A stretch of DNA of 64,000 bases, taken from Sternotherus odoratus (lineage: Eukaryota > Chordata > Testudines > Kinosternidae). Within the stretch, counting starts at the first letter, position 1. Each line of letters begins with the position of its first letter. The notes under the pieces were generated by a model. The model had not been told where the DNA came from. It saw nothing but the letters and a program-made list of their open reading frames with translations, and made no database searches. Location: assembly GCA_032164245.1 (NCBI GenBank), contig JAVMKO010000006.1:3921001-3985000 (forward strand). Reading direction: 5' to 3'. Position numbers and translations under genes: made by a program. Shown here piece after piece: positions 53,870 through 64,000 of the stretch.

Positions 53870-53904
53870 GGGCTTGTCTACATGGCACTGTAGTGTGCTC
53901 TCCG

Positions 53905-53938
<34 letters not shown>

Positions 53939-54025
53939 TATAGAACCCTCTAATGTGATGCACTCTAATGCCCTCGGTAGATCCTGCTGGAGCGAACTAA
54001 AAGATACCCAGGGTATGTCTTCACT
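53870..54025. mobile_element. MITE-like fragment with internal (TG)n
   Basis: It starts CAGGGCTTGTCTACATGGCA, the terminal wording of the local MITE family, and a second AGGGTATGTCTTCACTACA end-like word begins at about 54010. A (TG)n run lies at 53907-53935. Confidence 0.4.
53907..53935. repeat. Microsatellite (TG)n
   Basis: Uninterrupted TG dinucleotides, about 14 units, inside the MITE-like fragment. Confidence 0.95.
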
Positions 54026-54225
54026 ACAGAGCAGATGGGGGCGTCCCATGGAGTTATATAGAGGCAACATGATGTATAACACACGTTAGAACGCTCGATG
54101 ATTCATGCCCCTGCACAGCATGCTGGGGTGCTGTGGAGCTAAGCCCTTCCAAATTTTCAGCCCCATTGTAAAATGTATCCATGTTTGTGGGTACAACTTA
54201 TTGGGGACACAGTTTTATGGAGAAG

Positions 54226-54524
54226 TAGGGCATGTCTACACTTGAAACACCACGCCAAGGAATCTGCACCATTGTGTGCTTTAATGAAGATGCCCTATGC
54301 TGACGGAGAGTTCTCTCATGAGCATGCTTGATCCACCTCTCCGAATGGCAGTAGCTACACCAGTGGGAGTAGCTCTCCCATTCCATAGCGCTCTCCTCTC
54401 CAAGGAGGGTAGAGGCACGTGTTAGGTCGGTATAACTACATTATTCAGGGACGAGGATTTTTCACACCACAGAGTGACAGTTATACTGATACTGTATACG
54501 TCTGTAGTGTAGACCAGACCTCGG
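54226..54524. mobile_element. MITE of about 300 bp with inverted ends
   Basis: Left end TAGGGCATGTCTACACTT; right end GTAGTGTAGACCAGACCTCG, its inverse with a few changes. The interior words TAGCTACACCAGTGGGAGTA and GGTCGGTATAACTACATTAT are non-coding. Confidence 0.6.
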
Positions 54525-55470
54525 ATTTCTAAATCCCTGACTAGACGCACAGAAGAGACCTCGCCATTCGAGTAACTTGTTGGTAGACGTGTTTGCAGGC
54601 TAGTTCTAGTTCCAATAAACCTCTACATTATTCCAAACTAAAACCCACTTCTTAGAGAGGCCTTGAACACTTAGCATGCCCTGCAGAACGAGGCAGGGTT
54701 GACCTGGATTTTTTTCTTCCTGGGGTAAAAGCTCAATGAAAGCTTAAACCCACAATGGGATTAACATAAGGGCAATGCTCTAAAGTTGACTAAATGGCCA
54801 AACGGCTGCACTCTTTTCTTCTGCCTGCCTCGGTGCCGATGCAGTAGCACTGCACTTTGTAAAATGTAATTACGAATAACCCCTGCAGTACGGAGTCAAC
54901 GATCCAACTGAAATGCAGGCAGGGCATGCCACTCCGAATCCGAAGTCCCGCACGTCCAGTCTCTGGGTCAAGCATAAGCGGAGAGCAGAAATAGATTTCC
55001 TTGAATTCCTTGGCCACATTAATTGGGTCCTCAGGATTCCCAACAAAATCTTTTGATTGGCAATTACCAATTTACTTTTGTTTAGGCCCTACACCATCAG
55101 CGGTCTGATGGACCTAAAGAACTTCAGCAAGGAAGTCAAATACAATCCTTCTCTCTCCGCCATTCATCCTGTTTGCATGCTATAGAGAATTTAGCCTCAC
55201 CTTCATATAGACGCATGCAACTTCCATGGAGCTCAGTGGGGTGTTTCTTGGATTAGAATCGACTCCACGGAGTGCACTAAGATGCTAGTTGAGCCTTCCT
55301 CTCCTTTGCTGGATTCAATATAGCAACTGAAGAAGCCACTCCTGGGATTTCCAAAGGCCATGAGTACGCTATATTCAAACATTCATGCTGGCCACTCTAT
55401 CCAGGTGTAAACGCAGCTGGCTCAGTGTGAAAGGGAGCAATGGAATCAGAGAGATCCTTCTTTATTGTCT
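54525..55470. other. Unassigned sequence
   Basis: Two overlapping minus-strand frames of 66-75 codons near 54.8-55.1 kb show no domains. Confidence 0.5.
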
Positions 55471-55722
55471 TAGGGTTCACATCGACACAGCAATTAAACA
55501 TTGATGGCTGGCCCAGATCAGCTGACTCGGGCCCGTGGGGCTTAGGCTTCCGGATTGTAGACATTCGGGATAGAGTCCGAGCTCTGGGATCCTGTGAGGG
55601 TCCCAGATCCCAGACTCTAGCCCAGGCCTGAATGTCTACACTGCAATATTTTAGCCCGGTAGCCTGAGACGACTGATCCGTGCCAGCGCATCTGTGCCAC
55701 TTTTATTCCAGTGTAAATGTAC
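55471..55722. mobile_element. Fold-back MITE, same family as 48276-48526
   Basis: Left end TAGGGTTCACATCGACACAG; right end CAGTGTAAATGTACC. The internal words GGCTGGCCCAGATCAGCTGA, CTCGGGCC and AATGTCTACACTGCAATATT match the wording of the MITE at 48.3 kb. The two halves are loosely self-complementary. Confidence 0.55.
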
Positions 55723-56526
55723 CAGCAGTAGTATTGCTAACTATGGACAGGCCCAGGAAGTCAGCAATCCACCTGGAATAGATGCATGAAATCAACACAG
55801 TAGATAGTATTGCTATGACATTAACATAACTTATTGAAGAACCTATGAGATAATGTCGCTTGGTTTCTTTAGTTAACATTTGGCTCCTGGTGTGTGAGAA
55901 CAACCAACTTATGTATCAGCATATGCGAGTAGGAAGTAGCATTCTTAGTACAAGGGGCTTTCCGATGATTTCATTGTGTCACTCACAGCAATTGTCCACT
56001 TGAATGAGAGTCACTTTTCTGGGCCGGCTGGCTTCCGAATGACCGCACCATGGGCATGGGGGTGTAATTCAACAACGCTAACACGCTCAGAGCAACTATC
56101 AGACCACGTGCTACAAAGCGAAGCCGAAAGAGGAAATACAGAGGTTCTAAGAGTTTATGCAAATCCAGTGTGATGTATGAGTGGAACCTTCTCCACTGAC
56201 ACTTTGCTAGGAGTGAAGTCGTCTGATCAAATGATCATTACCAATGTCAAAAGAATGTATTTTTATATTGTTTTGTAAAGATCCAAGGCCAGATTTTTAA
56301 AGGTGCTCCCCTCACATTTAGGCACCAAACTAAGTTCTGTTTTTCACACAAACTCAGATCTACATTGAGACCAACAGATGCTCAGAATCTCTGAAAACCC
56401 CGAGATTTCATTTAGGTGCTTAAACAAAACGTGCTGCGTGCTGAGCAATTCGGAAAGTGGGACCCTGCTGCTATGGGCGTGTTATTGCAGTTATTTAGTG
56501 TTTTTGGTAGAAATGTCAACCATGTA
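55723..56526. other. Unassigned; ancient palindromic relic at 56289-56425
   Basis: GGCCAGATTTTTAAAGGTGC and TTAGGTGCTTAAAC at 56289-56425 resemble the relic at 42995-43240. The rest is unassigned. Confidence 0.4.
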
Positions 56527-56539
56527 TACACACACACGT

Positions 56540-56572
<33 letters not shown>

Positions 56573-56603
56573 TGAGTGAGTGAGTGTGTGTGTGTGTGAG
56601 TGA

Positions 56604-56636
<33 letters not shown>

Positions 56637-56645
56637 AGAGAGAGG
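56527..56645. repeat. Compound microsatellite (TG)n / (GAGT)n / (GA)n
   Basis: ACACAC, then GTGTGT, GAGAGA, GTGAGTGAG, another GT block and a final GA block. Confidence 0.95.
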
Positions 56646-58314
56646 CACAACTGTCCTTAAGCTTTAGCAGGCACTACTAGAAATTAATAATAATATAGAT
56701 ACAGGGTATGTGAATGAAGCTACATAAAAAGAAAACCCTTTGACGTGTTCAATGACCCTTTAATTATCATTTTTTTTAGGCCCCTGGCTCCCTTGTGCCC
56801 AGCAAAGTGCCTGAGGAACAGGTTCTATTAACCAGATGGACAGACAGCTCGATCGATGTTACCATCAAGTAAATGAAAATTAAATAAACCCCCCGTTAAA
56901 CTCCTGTTCAGGATTTAACTGCAACGGACAAAAGCAAAGCAGCTCAGAATCAGTGAGGCTATTCTGTCCTTAAATCCCCTGTTCTGCCCAAGTTTTGCAG
57001 CCTGCTGTCGCTAGCGTCTGAGGTCATCTGCTGCAATACCTGCAGGCAAAGACAGCCTGGGCTCTGGATTTCTGTGAGAGTGTCAGTTTCAGTTAGGCCC
57101 ACGCCACTATTTTCATGTGGATTGAACAGTGCCTGGCTACAGTGTCTGCTCCTTTCTATTTGTATCTCTTGGTACATAAAGTAAAACAGTAACATTGCTG
57201 GTGGAGGGGGGGTGGGGGTGGGGGGGGTGTCAAAACACAAACAGCCCAGGTGGCCTCACCGTTCATGGAGCTTGTCTCAGAGCATCACTGTGAACCCTTG
57301 GGCTGTGCTGATTTCTTGGCAATACTGTCACACAGACCCAAGAGGGCTGGGGTGCCTCCGTAGAGCACGTCCCATCGGTGCCCCCTCCCCCCCATGCAAC
57401 TCACATTCTTCTCCTCACAATGGCTTTCCCCGCATTAGAGATTCGCTTCCTGTTCATCCAATGTAGTCACCGGACCTCCTTTTCTCCCTCCCCCTCCTTT
57501 TCTTTTCCCATTCTAGGAAGACTCGAATCTTTCCCATGAGGAAACAAACAAAAATACCCGGAGGATGACAAAGGACAGAGACAGGGATTCTTCTCCAGGC
57601 AAGACTGGGAAAGGCAGAGAGAAAAAAGCAGGCCCTATAAAAATGCTTCCTTCTTTACTAGCATTCAGCGGCACTCTGTCAGCCTGATAGCACTGACCCA
57701 ATTGCAGTTGTCATCAGTCCTCTTCCACTATATCGGGGGAGGCGAGAACATTTTTTCACAATCACAAAAGCAAGTGCAGCCTTTCCAGTTCAGATACCCA
57801 CCTTTTTGCACTTGTGAAGACCCACCCGAAGTCTGCCCCTCACTGCGCTGTGTATGGTGGTCCCGATCCAGCGAAACACTCTCGTGTGCATTTAATTTAC
57901 CCAGTGATTGCAATGAGACTACTCCCGTGTTAAAGTTAAAGGTGGGCATAAAGGCTTTGCTGGATCCGGACCCTCGTCATGATCGGATTTCTTCTAGGCA
58001 CTGTAGCAAAAATGGGGTCTAAAGCATTGAAGGAGGAAAAGGTTCACTTCAGGGATGTCATATGAAAGCACGAAGGTGGCTCTAAGAAAGTTGTCAGGAT
58101 CCCGGATACAGGGGCATGGGTCAGGGCCAGGGCATAGGCTGAAGGGGCCTTCAGAACATGGTCTGGATTCAGTCTATAGGGTCAAGGCCGGAAGCAGGAG
58201 TTCATGACAGTGCCATGCCGCAGGATCAGATAGGAGTCAAGGTTGATAAGCCGCCATAGCTCAGAGCCAAGCGAGACAGCCGAAGCCGGACAAGCGGAAG
58301 AGGCAGGGCAAGAT
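56646..58314. other. Unassigned sequence
   Basis: GTGGGGGTGGGGGGGGTG near 57211-57228 is a G-rich tract. A diverged fold-back relic may lie at 57860-57975 (TCCCGATCCAGCG to GCTGGATCCGGACC). Frames below about 106 codons show no domains. Confidence 0.4.
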
Positions 58315-58426
58315 TAGGGTGAACAGATACCCCAGCTATACAGGGACACGTCCTGATCTCTGGGACTTTGTCTTATATAAGCTTCTGTTACCCCCACTTT
58401 TTCACATTTGCTATCTGGTCACTCTA
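58315..58426. mobile_element. Short MITE (112 bp) with 15-bp inverted ends
   Basis: The left end TAGGGTGAACAGATA and the inverted right end TAGAGTGACCAGATA match at 13 of 15 positions. The interior reads CAGGGACACGTCCTGATCTC and TTGTCTTATATAAGC. Non-coding. Confidence 0.8.
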
Positions 58427-58899
58427 GGTGAGGGGTCAGGATCAGGATAAGGGCCAGGAGCCAGGAGCCAGGTCAGGTCTCAGCAGTGTGCACCAGAGTC
58501 TGTTTGTAGCAGCAAGCCAGGGATCAACCTAGTTGCACAGACAGCCTCCACCTGTATCCTCCAGGCCTTATGAGTGTGCCTGGGCCCATCTGGGAACACA
58601 GTGGGCTCCCCCAGCCAAATCCTCCAGGAGCAGGACATCCGGTGGTGCTTGAATCCACAGAGCTCACAGGCTGCTGTTCCCTCCTATGCCAGCGCTCCCC
58701 AAGAGGGTGGGATGAGGGCAGGACGGAGTGGACAGCCATGCAGTAGAACTGACCTGTGCATCTTCACAGAAGGAGACACGCAAGACCTAGCGGTGGTGCC
58801 ACTGGCGGTACAGGGGGTGCCCCTGGATCAGAGCAGGTGAGAAGGGAGGACAGAGACGTGAAGGACCTTGAACGGGAGGACATAACATTTGAGCTTAAT
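58427..58899. other. Unassigned sequence
   Basis: Short frames without domains. Confidence 0.5.
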
Positions 58900-59582
58900 G
58901 CTGTGGCAAATAAGGAGTCCATAGGGGGAGTCACCCAGCTCCGGCCCTAAAAGGGTTAAAAGCCAGCCCTCGATGATAAGAAAAGGCTGATTGGGGAAGC
59001 AGCCACTGCTGGGGCCACACCCAATTAGGAGACAGCTGGCCCTATAAAAGGGCTGTGAACCAGCAGCTGGGTCAGTCTCTCTCTAGCTGTGAAGAGAGAA
59101 GGACCTGGCTGTCTGGGAGAAGAGAGTATCTGGAGTGGAGCAGGGCTGGGGAAAGGCCAGAGGAGCTGGGAAGCTCCCGCCGGGCAACTCCCCAGGCTGA
59201 GGCCTTGTTAAAGGCCCATAGAAGGTACTGGGGCTACAGAGGTGCAGCCCAGAGATAGGCAGAGGCAACTGGTCCAAACCCCTTGCCAATGATGAGTGGC
59301 TATTACAGACTGCAGTCTGCCCCAGTGAGCGGGGGCTAGATGCTGACTGACAGCCACTGAGGCAAGGTGGGTTTATAGAGTTGGGGTTTCCCCTAGGAGG
59401 GGGACCCAGAGTGTGGGGGCACCACCAGGGGACAGCACCCGGAGGCAAAGGGGCACCGGGAGGGACACGGGCGCCAGCGGCAGATGAGACACCAGCCATC
59501 AGAACGCACTTTGAGGGCTGTGGAGCTAATTCCCTGGATGACCAGCAGGAGGTGCCGCACCGGTGAGTCTCACTTCGCTACA
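58900..59582 (+). mobile_element. Probable LTR-like element
   Basis: A purine-rich, repeat-like block carries TATAAAA at 59043-59049 followed by CAGCAGCTGGGTCAGTCTCT and a GA-rich leader, and ends CGGTGAGTCTCACTTCGCTACA. Its promoter region resembles the nested element at 40.5-41.0 kb in layout (TATAAAA, then a purine-rich leader). Boundaries are approximate; no target duplication or internal gene is seen. Confidence 0.4.
59043..59049 (+). promoter_or_regulatory. TATA box of the LTR-like element
   Basis: TATAAAA in the context GGCCCTATAAAAGGGCTGTG, a short palindrome-like setting around the box. Confidence 0.45.
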
Positions 59583-60213
59583 GAGAGTAAGTCACAGTGA
59601 GTGGCAGGAAAATTGTATTTCTCCCCATCAGAAAAAAAATAATAATGGGCATCATTCCTTCCCAGTTAAACCACTTTTACCCCAGTGCAAGTGAGAGGAG
59701 AACCAGGAAGAATCTATCTGGGGTGTGGGAAGAGGATAGTTACAAATTGTGAGTTTCAAAATCAAGACACGATTGAACTCAGATGAATCAAAGGGCATTC
59801 AATGTCCCATCTTCATCAGTCACCGAGGATCCTCCTCCTCTGTCATTATCATGCAGTTCAGCTCTTAGGAGAGACCAGTGATACTTGGAACAGTATGAAG
59901 GTGAATAAACTGCTCAGTTGAGGCTGCCAAAGAAATTGCCGCTCTGCAGCGGAGTTCTGTGTGCACCTGTTCTCAATGGATTCATATTTGACTTCCTTGG
60001 TAAATATGTATAGCTGCTCCAAAGAGCCACGGGTAGGCTCATATTTGGTAACATCTGCTTTTGATCTCAGTGGTTGGCTTTGAGTAAACAGGTGCCTGGT
60101 GGGATTTTGTACACAACAAAGAGACGCTTTTGTAAATGCGACAGCAAAGAGAGGGCATGACATTGGTGCAGAAGTAAATTTTCAGCAAACTAATTTCAGG
60201 GATATGGGTCAGA
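59583..60213. other. Unassigned sequence
   Basis: A 101-codon minus-strand frame (59858-60163) shows no recognised domain. Confidence 0.5.
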
Positions 60214-61690
60214 TAGATTCATAGATTCCAAGGTCAGAAGGGACATTGTGATCATCTAGCCTGAACTCCTGTATAGCACAGGCCAGAGAACTGCCCCCAA
60301 AATAATTCCTAGGGCAGATATTTTAGAAAAAAATCCAATCATGATTTTAAAATTGCCAGTGATGGAGAATCCAGCATGACCCTTGGTAAATTGTTCAATG
60401 GTCAGTTACTCCCACCATGAAAACTTTCCACCTTATTTCCAGTCTGAATTTGTCTAGCTTCAATTTCAAGCCATTGGATCACGTTAGACCTTTCTCTGCT
60501 GGACTGAAATGCTCATTATTAAATATTTGTTCCCTATGTATGAACTTATAGACTGATCAAGTCACCCCTTAACCTTCTCTCTGTTATGCTAAGTAAATTG
60601 ATTTCCTTGAACTTGTCATTATCAGGCATGTTTCTAGTGCTTTAATCAGTCTCATGGCTTTTCTTTGAACTGTCCCCAATTTATCAACATCCTTCTTGAA
60701 TTTTGGACACAATCTTCGAGCAGTGGTCTTACCTGTTCAAAATAAAGAGGTAAAATTACCTCTCTGCTCTTACTTGGGATTTCTCTGTTTATTTGTCCAA
60801 GGATCACATTAGCTCTTTTGGTCACAGTGTTGCTTTAGGTGCTCATGTTCAACAGATATCCACCACAACCCCCCAAAAATTTTCAGAGTCTCTGCTTCCC
60901 AGGATAGAGCCCCCATCTTATAAGCATGGCCCAAATTTTTCATTCTAATATGTATAAATTTGGCTGCATTAAAATGCATATTGTTTCCTTGCACCCAATT
61001 TACCATGCAATCCAGCTACCTCCGACTCAGTGACCTCTCCTCTTCCTTATTCACAAATTCCTCCATTTTTGAGTCATCTGCAAACTTTATCAGTGATGAT
61101 TTGGTTTTCCTCCAGGTCACCGATAAAAATGTTGAATGGTTTAGAGCCAAGAACAGATCGCCATGGGATCCTGCTACAAACACATCCTCATGGTGATGAT
61201 TCCCCTTTAAATTACCCCCTATCAGTTATTTATCTTGTAATCTATTTAAAGTGTGCCATATTAATTTTATATCAATCTAGTCTTTTAATCAACATGTCAT
61301 GTGGTACCAAATCAAATGTCTCACAGAAGTCTATTACAACAACACTATTACCTTTATCAACTAATTACGTAATCTCATTTAAAATATATCAAGCTAGTTC
61401 TGTTTTCCACAAACCCATATCGATCAACATGAATTATATTACCCGCCTTTAATTATTTATTAATGGAATCCCTTATCAGTCACTCATTTATCTTGCTAGG
61501 GACTGATGTCAGATTGACATGCCTACAATTATCCAGGTCAGCCCGTTAATGCTTTTTAAAATATTGGCACAACACTAGTTTTCTTCTAGTCTTCTGTAAT
61601 TTTCCAATCATTCCAAGATTTATTGAAAAATCTACTCGGCCAGTTCTTTTAAAACACAAAAGCCAAGTGACTCATCAGCCACTAAGCAAG
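60214..61690 (-). mobile_element. CR1 LINE, long but decayed fragment
   Basis: The plus strand begins with the reversed 3' end (TTCATAGATTCCAAGGTCAG, AAGGGACATTGTGATCATCT). It passes through the 3' untranslated region and reversed ORF2: CATCCTTCTTGAATTTTGGA, CTTTATCAGTGATGATTTGG, CACCGATAAAAATGTTGAAT, TCTCACAGAAGTCTATTACA and TTCCAAGATTTATTGAAAAA. At nearly 1.5 kb it is the longest CR1 piece here, and more diverged than the copies at 30.4 and 35.9 kb. Confidence 0.8.
60809..61006 (-). pseudogene. CR1 ORF2 fragment
   Basis: The frame reads VNWVQGNNMHFNAAKFIHIR then HAYKMG, parallel to LVKWFEGNRMKFNKVKCKVL and HTYKMG in the CR1 copy at 36.3-36.7 kb. It then degrades (ETLKIFGGLWWISVEHEHLK in place of ERDLGVIVDHKLN). 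Confidence 0.75.
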
Positions 61691-61839
61691 TACATAGTGT
61701 ACATTGGGAATCCTTCCATTTGATCCAGGACCTTAATAAGCACAAACTTTCAAGATGGTCGTAAAACGTGCATTTCACTTGCAGATCTGTATGGAGAAGT
61801 CTGCAACTAAGAGAGAGAAAAGGATCTAGAAACATCAAT
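61691..61839. other. Unassigned spacer between two LINEs
   Basis: Nothing is recognised. Confidence 0.4.
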
Positions 61840-61950
61840 TAAATGGTCGTAGTAGTAAGTAGACATCCTTCAGTATCGAGAGACCATGGGTCTCTGAGAA
61901 GTAAAGAATTTACTTGGTTTTATGGCAGTCGCGAAAGTCGCTGAAGAGAC

Positions 61951-62379
61951 TCACTCTAGAGAAAGAATCTCTGCCATGTGTGTCACATTTAAAGGTGATG
62001 TTCTACCCTTTAGGTTCTTCCTTCTGTGAACTCTTTTCCCCTCTGCTAAGCTGAACGGCTTCCTCACATAACTCCGGAGACCTTCATTAAGCTCTTGTTT
62101 CCAAAGGCTGTGGTCTTGAGTGTCATGTTCCCATTTGTCCACATCCATGTCCATTTCTTTGCACACATCCCTGAAACACAATTTTGGGCATCCTTTGGGT
62201 GTTTTTTCAGATGCCATTTCATCATCGAGTGTGTCCTTCGGTATGTGCCCATCATTCCTTCGGCACACAGGCCCACGCCAGTGGAGGCGTCTCAGTCTGA
62301 GGAGTGTTTGCATGCTGGGTATTGCTGGCCTGTTTGAGCACCTCAGGGTTGGTGACTCTGTCCCTTCAGGACATTCCAA
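61951..62379 (-). pseudogene. LINE ORF2 C-terminal segment
   Basis: The 142-codon frame contains MQTLLRLRRLHWRGPVCRRN, DGHIPKDTLDDEMASEK, PKLCFRDVCKEMD and VDKWEHD. This 'LR.RRL.W.GHV.RM..GRIPK' block follows the thumb in several LINE clades. The usual GHV is GPV here, and the start falls inside degraded sequence. Confidence 0.75.
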
Positions 62380-62544
62380 AAATTTGACAAAGGCAACTCA
62401 TATGAAAGCTGTTAAGCCTCTTTTCCTAGTAAGAGTGTAAGGTCCATGTCTCACTCTCATACAAACGTGTGCTAATAACACACGCATAATGCACACCGTA
62501 CTTTTTGTGTTCTGTCAGTTTGTTGTTTTTCCATAACCTCTTCT

Positions 62545-63410
62545 TCAGTCTAGACATTCTTGTGGCAACTTTTCTGATGCGGATGTTGAGAAGTTGAGTG
62601 TGATAGTGGGCCCCAGGTGTGTGAACTTGTTCACCACTTCAAGTTCACAGTTGTTGATCTCGATGGAGGGTGCTTCCTCAACTCCCTGGCACATTAAAAT
62701 AGTCTTTTTTAGGCTTATGCTAAGCCCAATGTCTTGGCAGGCTTTGGAAAAACTGTCCATTAGGTTTTGAAGATGAGCATAGATGTGTGGGTTGTCACTG
62801 CTGCATCATCAACAAAGAGGAGGTGTTGGATAATGGCCTCCTGAATCTTGGTTTCAGATCTGAGTCTTGAAAGACTGAACAGCTTTCCATCAGATCTTGT
62901 GTGAATGTAGATTCCCTCAGTTGAGGAACCAAAAGGAGCAGGGAGAAGATGATCCCAAACAGAGTTGGGGCAATAACTTTGCTTAACTCAGCTACAAATC
63001 AAGAAAGCCTCAGACACTGAGCTGTCATACTGGACTGTGCCGTACATGTTTTCATGGAAGGATCAAATCATGCTTAAGAGTTTTAGGGGACACTGAATCT
63101 TTATTAGAAGCACAAATTGTCCACTTCTAGTTACAAAGTCAAAAACTTTTGTGAGGTCAATTAAGGCTATGTGCAGGGGCTCTTTTTTTTTCTCTGCATT
63201 TCTCTTGTGGTTATCTCAGTGAGGTCATGTCGATAGTAGACCTTTCAACTCTGAAGCCACACTGTGACTCAGGATACACTCTGCCTGCAAGGGTCTGAAG
63301 TCTGTTCAGGACAACTTGGGAAAAGGCTTTCTCCATAATACCGAGAATGGAAATGAAACTGTAACAACTATTGTGGTTTCTGTCACCCTTGTTTTTATAG
63401 AGAATGATGA
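62545..63410 (-). pseudogene. LINE reverse transcriptase palm, decayed
   Basis: Legible motifs on the minus strand: YKNKGD (plus 63382-63399), PESQCGFR (63250-63273), IDLTKVFD (motif A, 63138-63161), the catalytic box FVDD in place of F/YADD (62805-62816) and MDSFSKACQDIGLSISLKKT followed by VVNKFTHLGPTIT (62545-62760). They lie in different frames with stops between, so no protein is made. The A-to-V change in the FVDD box would by itself be conservative. Confidence 0.75.
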
Positions 63411-64000
63411 TGTTGGTGTCTCTTATTTCTTATGGTACTTCGCCTTCTTTCATCTCGGGAAGACGTTGCAGTCAAACAGGTTTTCCGCATTTTATGACCT
63501 CGGATGATATGCAGTCTTTTCCAGGGGCTTTTCCATTGGAAAGGCCATGTATGGCAAGGCTAAGCTCCTCGACAGTCTGTTCATTGTTGAGTTAGTTCAC
63601 AACGAGCAGGCTTTTGATGGCGTTGATAACTGCGTACATAACAATATTTTCATGAGAGTGAAGCTCAGAGTAATGTTCTCCCCAGCAATCCATCTCCTTG
63701 GTGCGGTCATTGATTGTTTCCCCTGTTGTTGATTTCAATGGGACTGTCTTCTTTGAAGTTTGACTCAAGGCTTTCTTGATCCCATCAATTAAACTGGCTG
63801 TTATACTAGCTGAGAAGATCTCTGCCTTTCAAGTGCCAATGATATGAATCACTTATGAAGAGTTGCCTCACGCTGTGGACCTAGTAAATCTATCTTTGTC
63901 CGTATCAAGGTCTACACTTAACAATACTTCAGCCGCAAATGCTAATCTAAATCTACAGTTCAATGGTTTCTTTAAAAGATGACAGCATAATGTTGAAATT

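Larger units (their letters stand above)
61840..64000 (-). mobile_element. APE-type LINE of uncertain clade, decayed, running off the window
   Basis: Several reverse-transcriptase pieces are legible on the minus strand in the right order, 63.4 kb down to 61.95 kb: YKNKGD, PESQCGFR, IDLTKVFD, an FVDD motif, then the C-terminal segments. The arrangement fits vertebrate LINEs of the RTE/Jockey-like group; I cannot fix the clade. The element continues beyond 64000, so the endonuclease part is not visible. Confidence 0.75.

Noticed and set aside
56412..56648. Thr-His-Ser-Leu repeat protein frame
   Set aside because: It is a translation of the compound microsatellite at 56527-56645.

Overview
The window reads as non-coding vertebrate nuclear DNA, most likely from a turtle. 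No ribosome-binding sites, operons or long open frames of bacterial type occur. Almost everything recognisable is an interspersed repeat. The mix is the reason for the turtle call: reversed CR1 3' ends, a tRNA-derived SINE with a CR1-like tail, MIR-like SINEs, many hAT-like inverted-repeat elements, an R2-like endonuclease fragment, and a set of Penelope-like (PLE) terminal repeats of a kind I associate with turtles. The organism call is inference; a crocodilian or other sauropsid is not formally excluded. I recognise no host protein-coding exon, tRNA, rRNA or snRNA gene. Most short open frames look like chance.

Layout. 0-10 kb: mostly unassigned sequence with an RTE-like element carrying an internal G-rich minisatellite (2.1-2.9 kb), three copies of one ancient repeat (1.3, 3.6, 6.6 kb), a MIR split by a later insertion (5.9-6.2 kb) and a 24-bp-armed fold-back relic (4.5 kb). 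10.6-11.8 kb: a hAT transposon with clean 8-bp target duplication and a relic transposase C-terminus. 15.1-15.4 kb: two PLE terminal repeats head to head as a perfect 79-bp palindrome inside a 14-bp target duplication. 16.4-17.4 kb: the 3' part of an R2-like retrotransposon with an intact 273-codon frame. 18-22 kb: GC-rich, partly a hAT-type repeat. 22-30 kb: MIRs, a hAT MITE, a ~1 kb LTR-like element beside two MITEs, and two AT-rich candidate conserved non-coding blocks. 30-41 kb: PLE repeats, CR1 fragments, a 62-bp tandem repeat, a hAT MITE, and an insertion nested in a PLE. 42-50 kb: ancient palindromic relics, a MIR, the best PLE body (reverse transcriptase plus GIY-YIG endonuclease, with frameshifts), and a second copy of the ~1 kb LTR-like element. 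50-64 kb: more PLE pieces, a SINE, several MITEs, another LTR-like element, a long decayed CR1 and a decayed APE-type LINE running off the window end.

The elements do not form a pathway; they are layers of insertions of different age. The strongest thread is the PLE family, present at seven loci. Its terminal repeats carry a hammerhead-ribozyme-like core (CTGAYGA, a GTGGG/CCCAC stem, GAAA), and PLEs are known to carry hammerhead motifs. I did not find a convincing, wholly new gene system.
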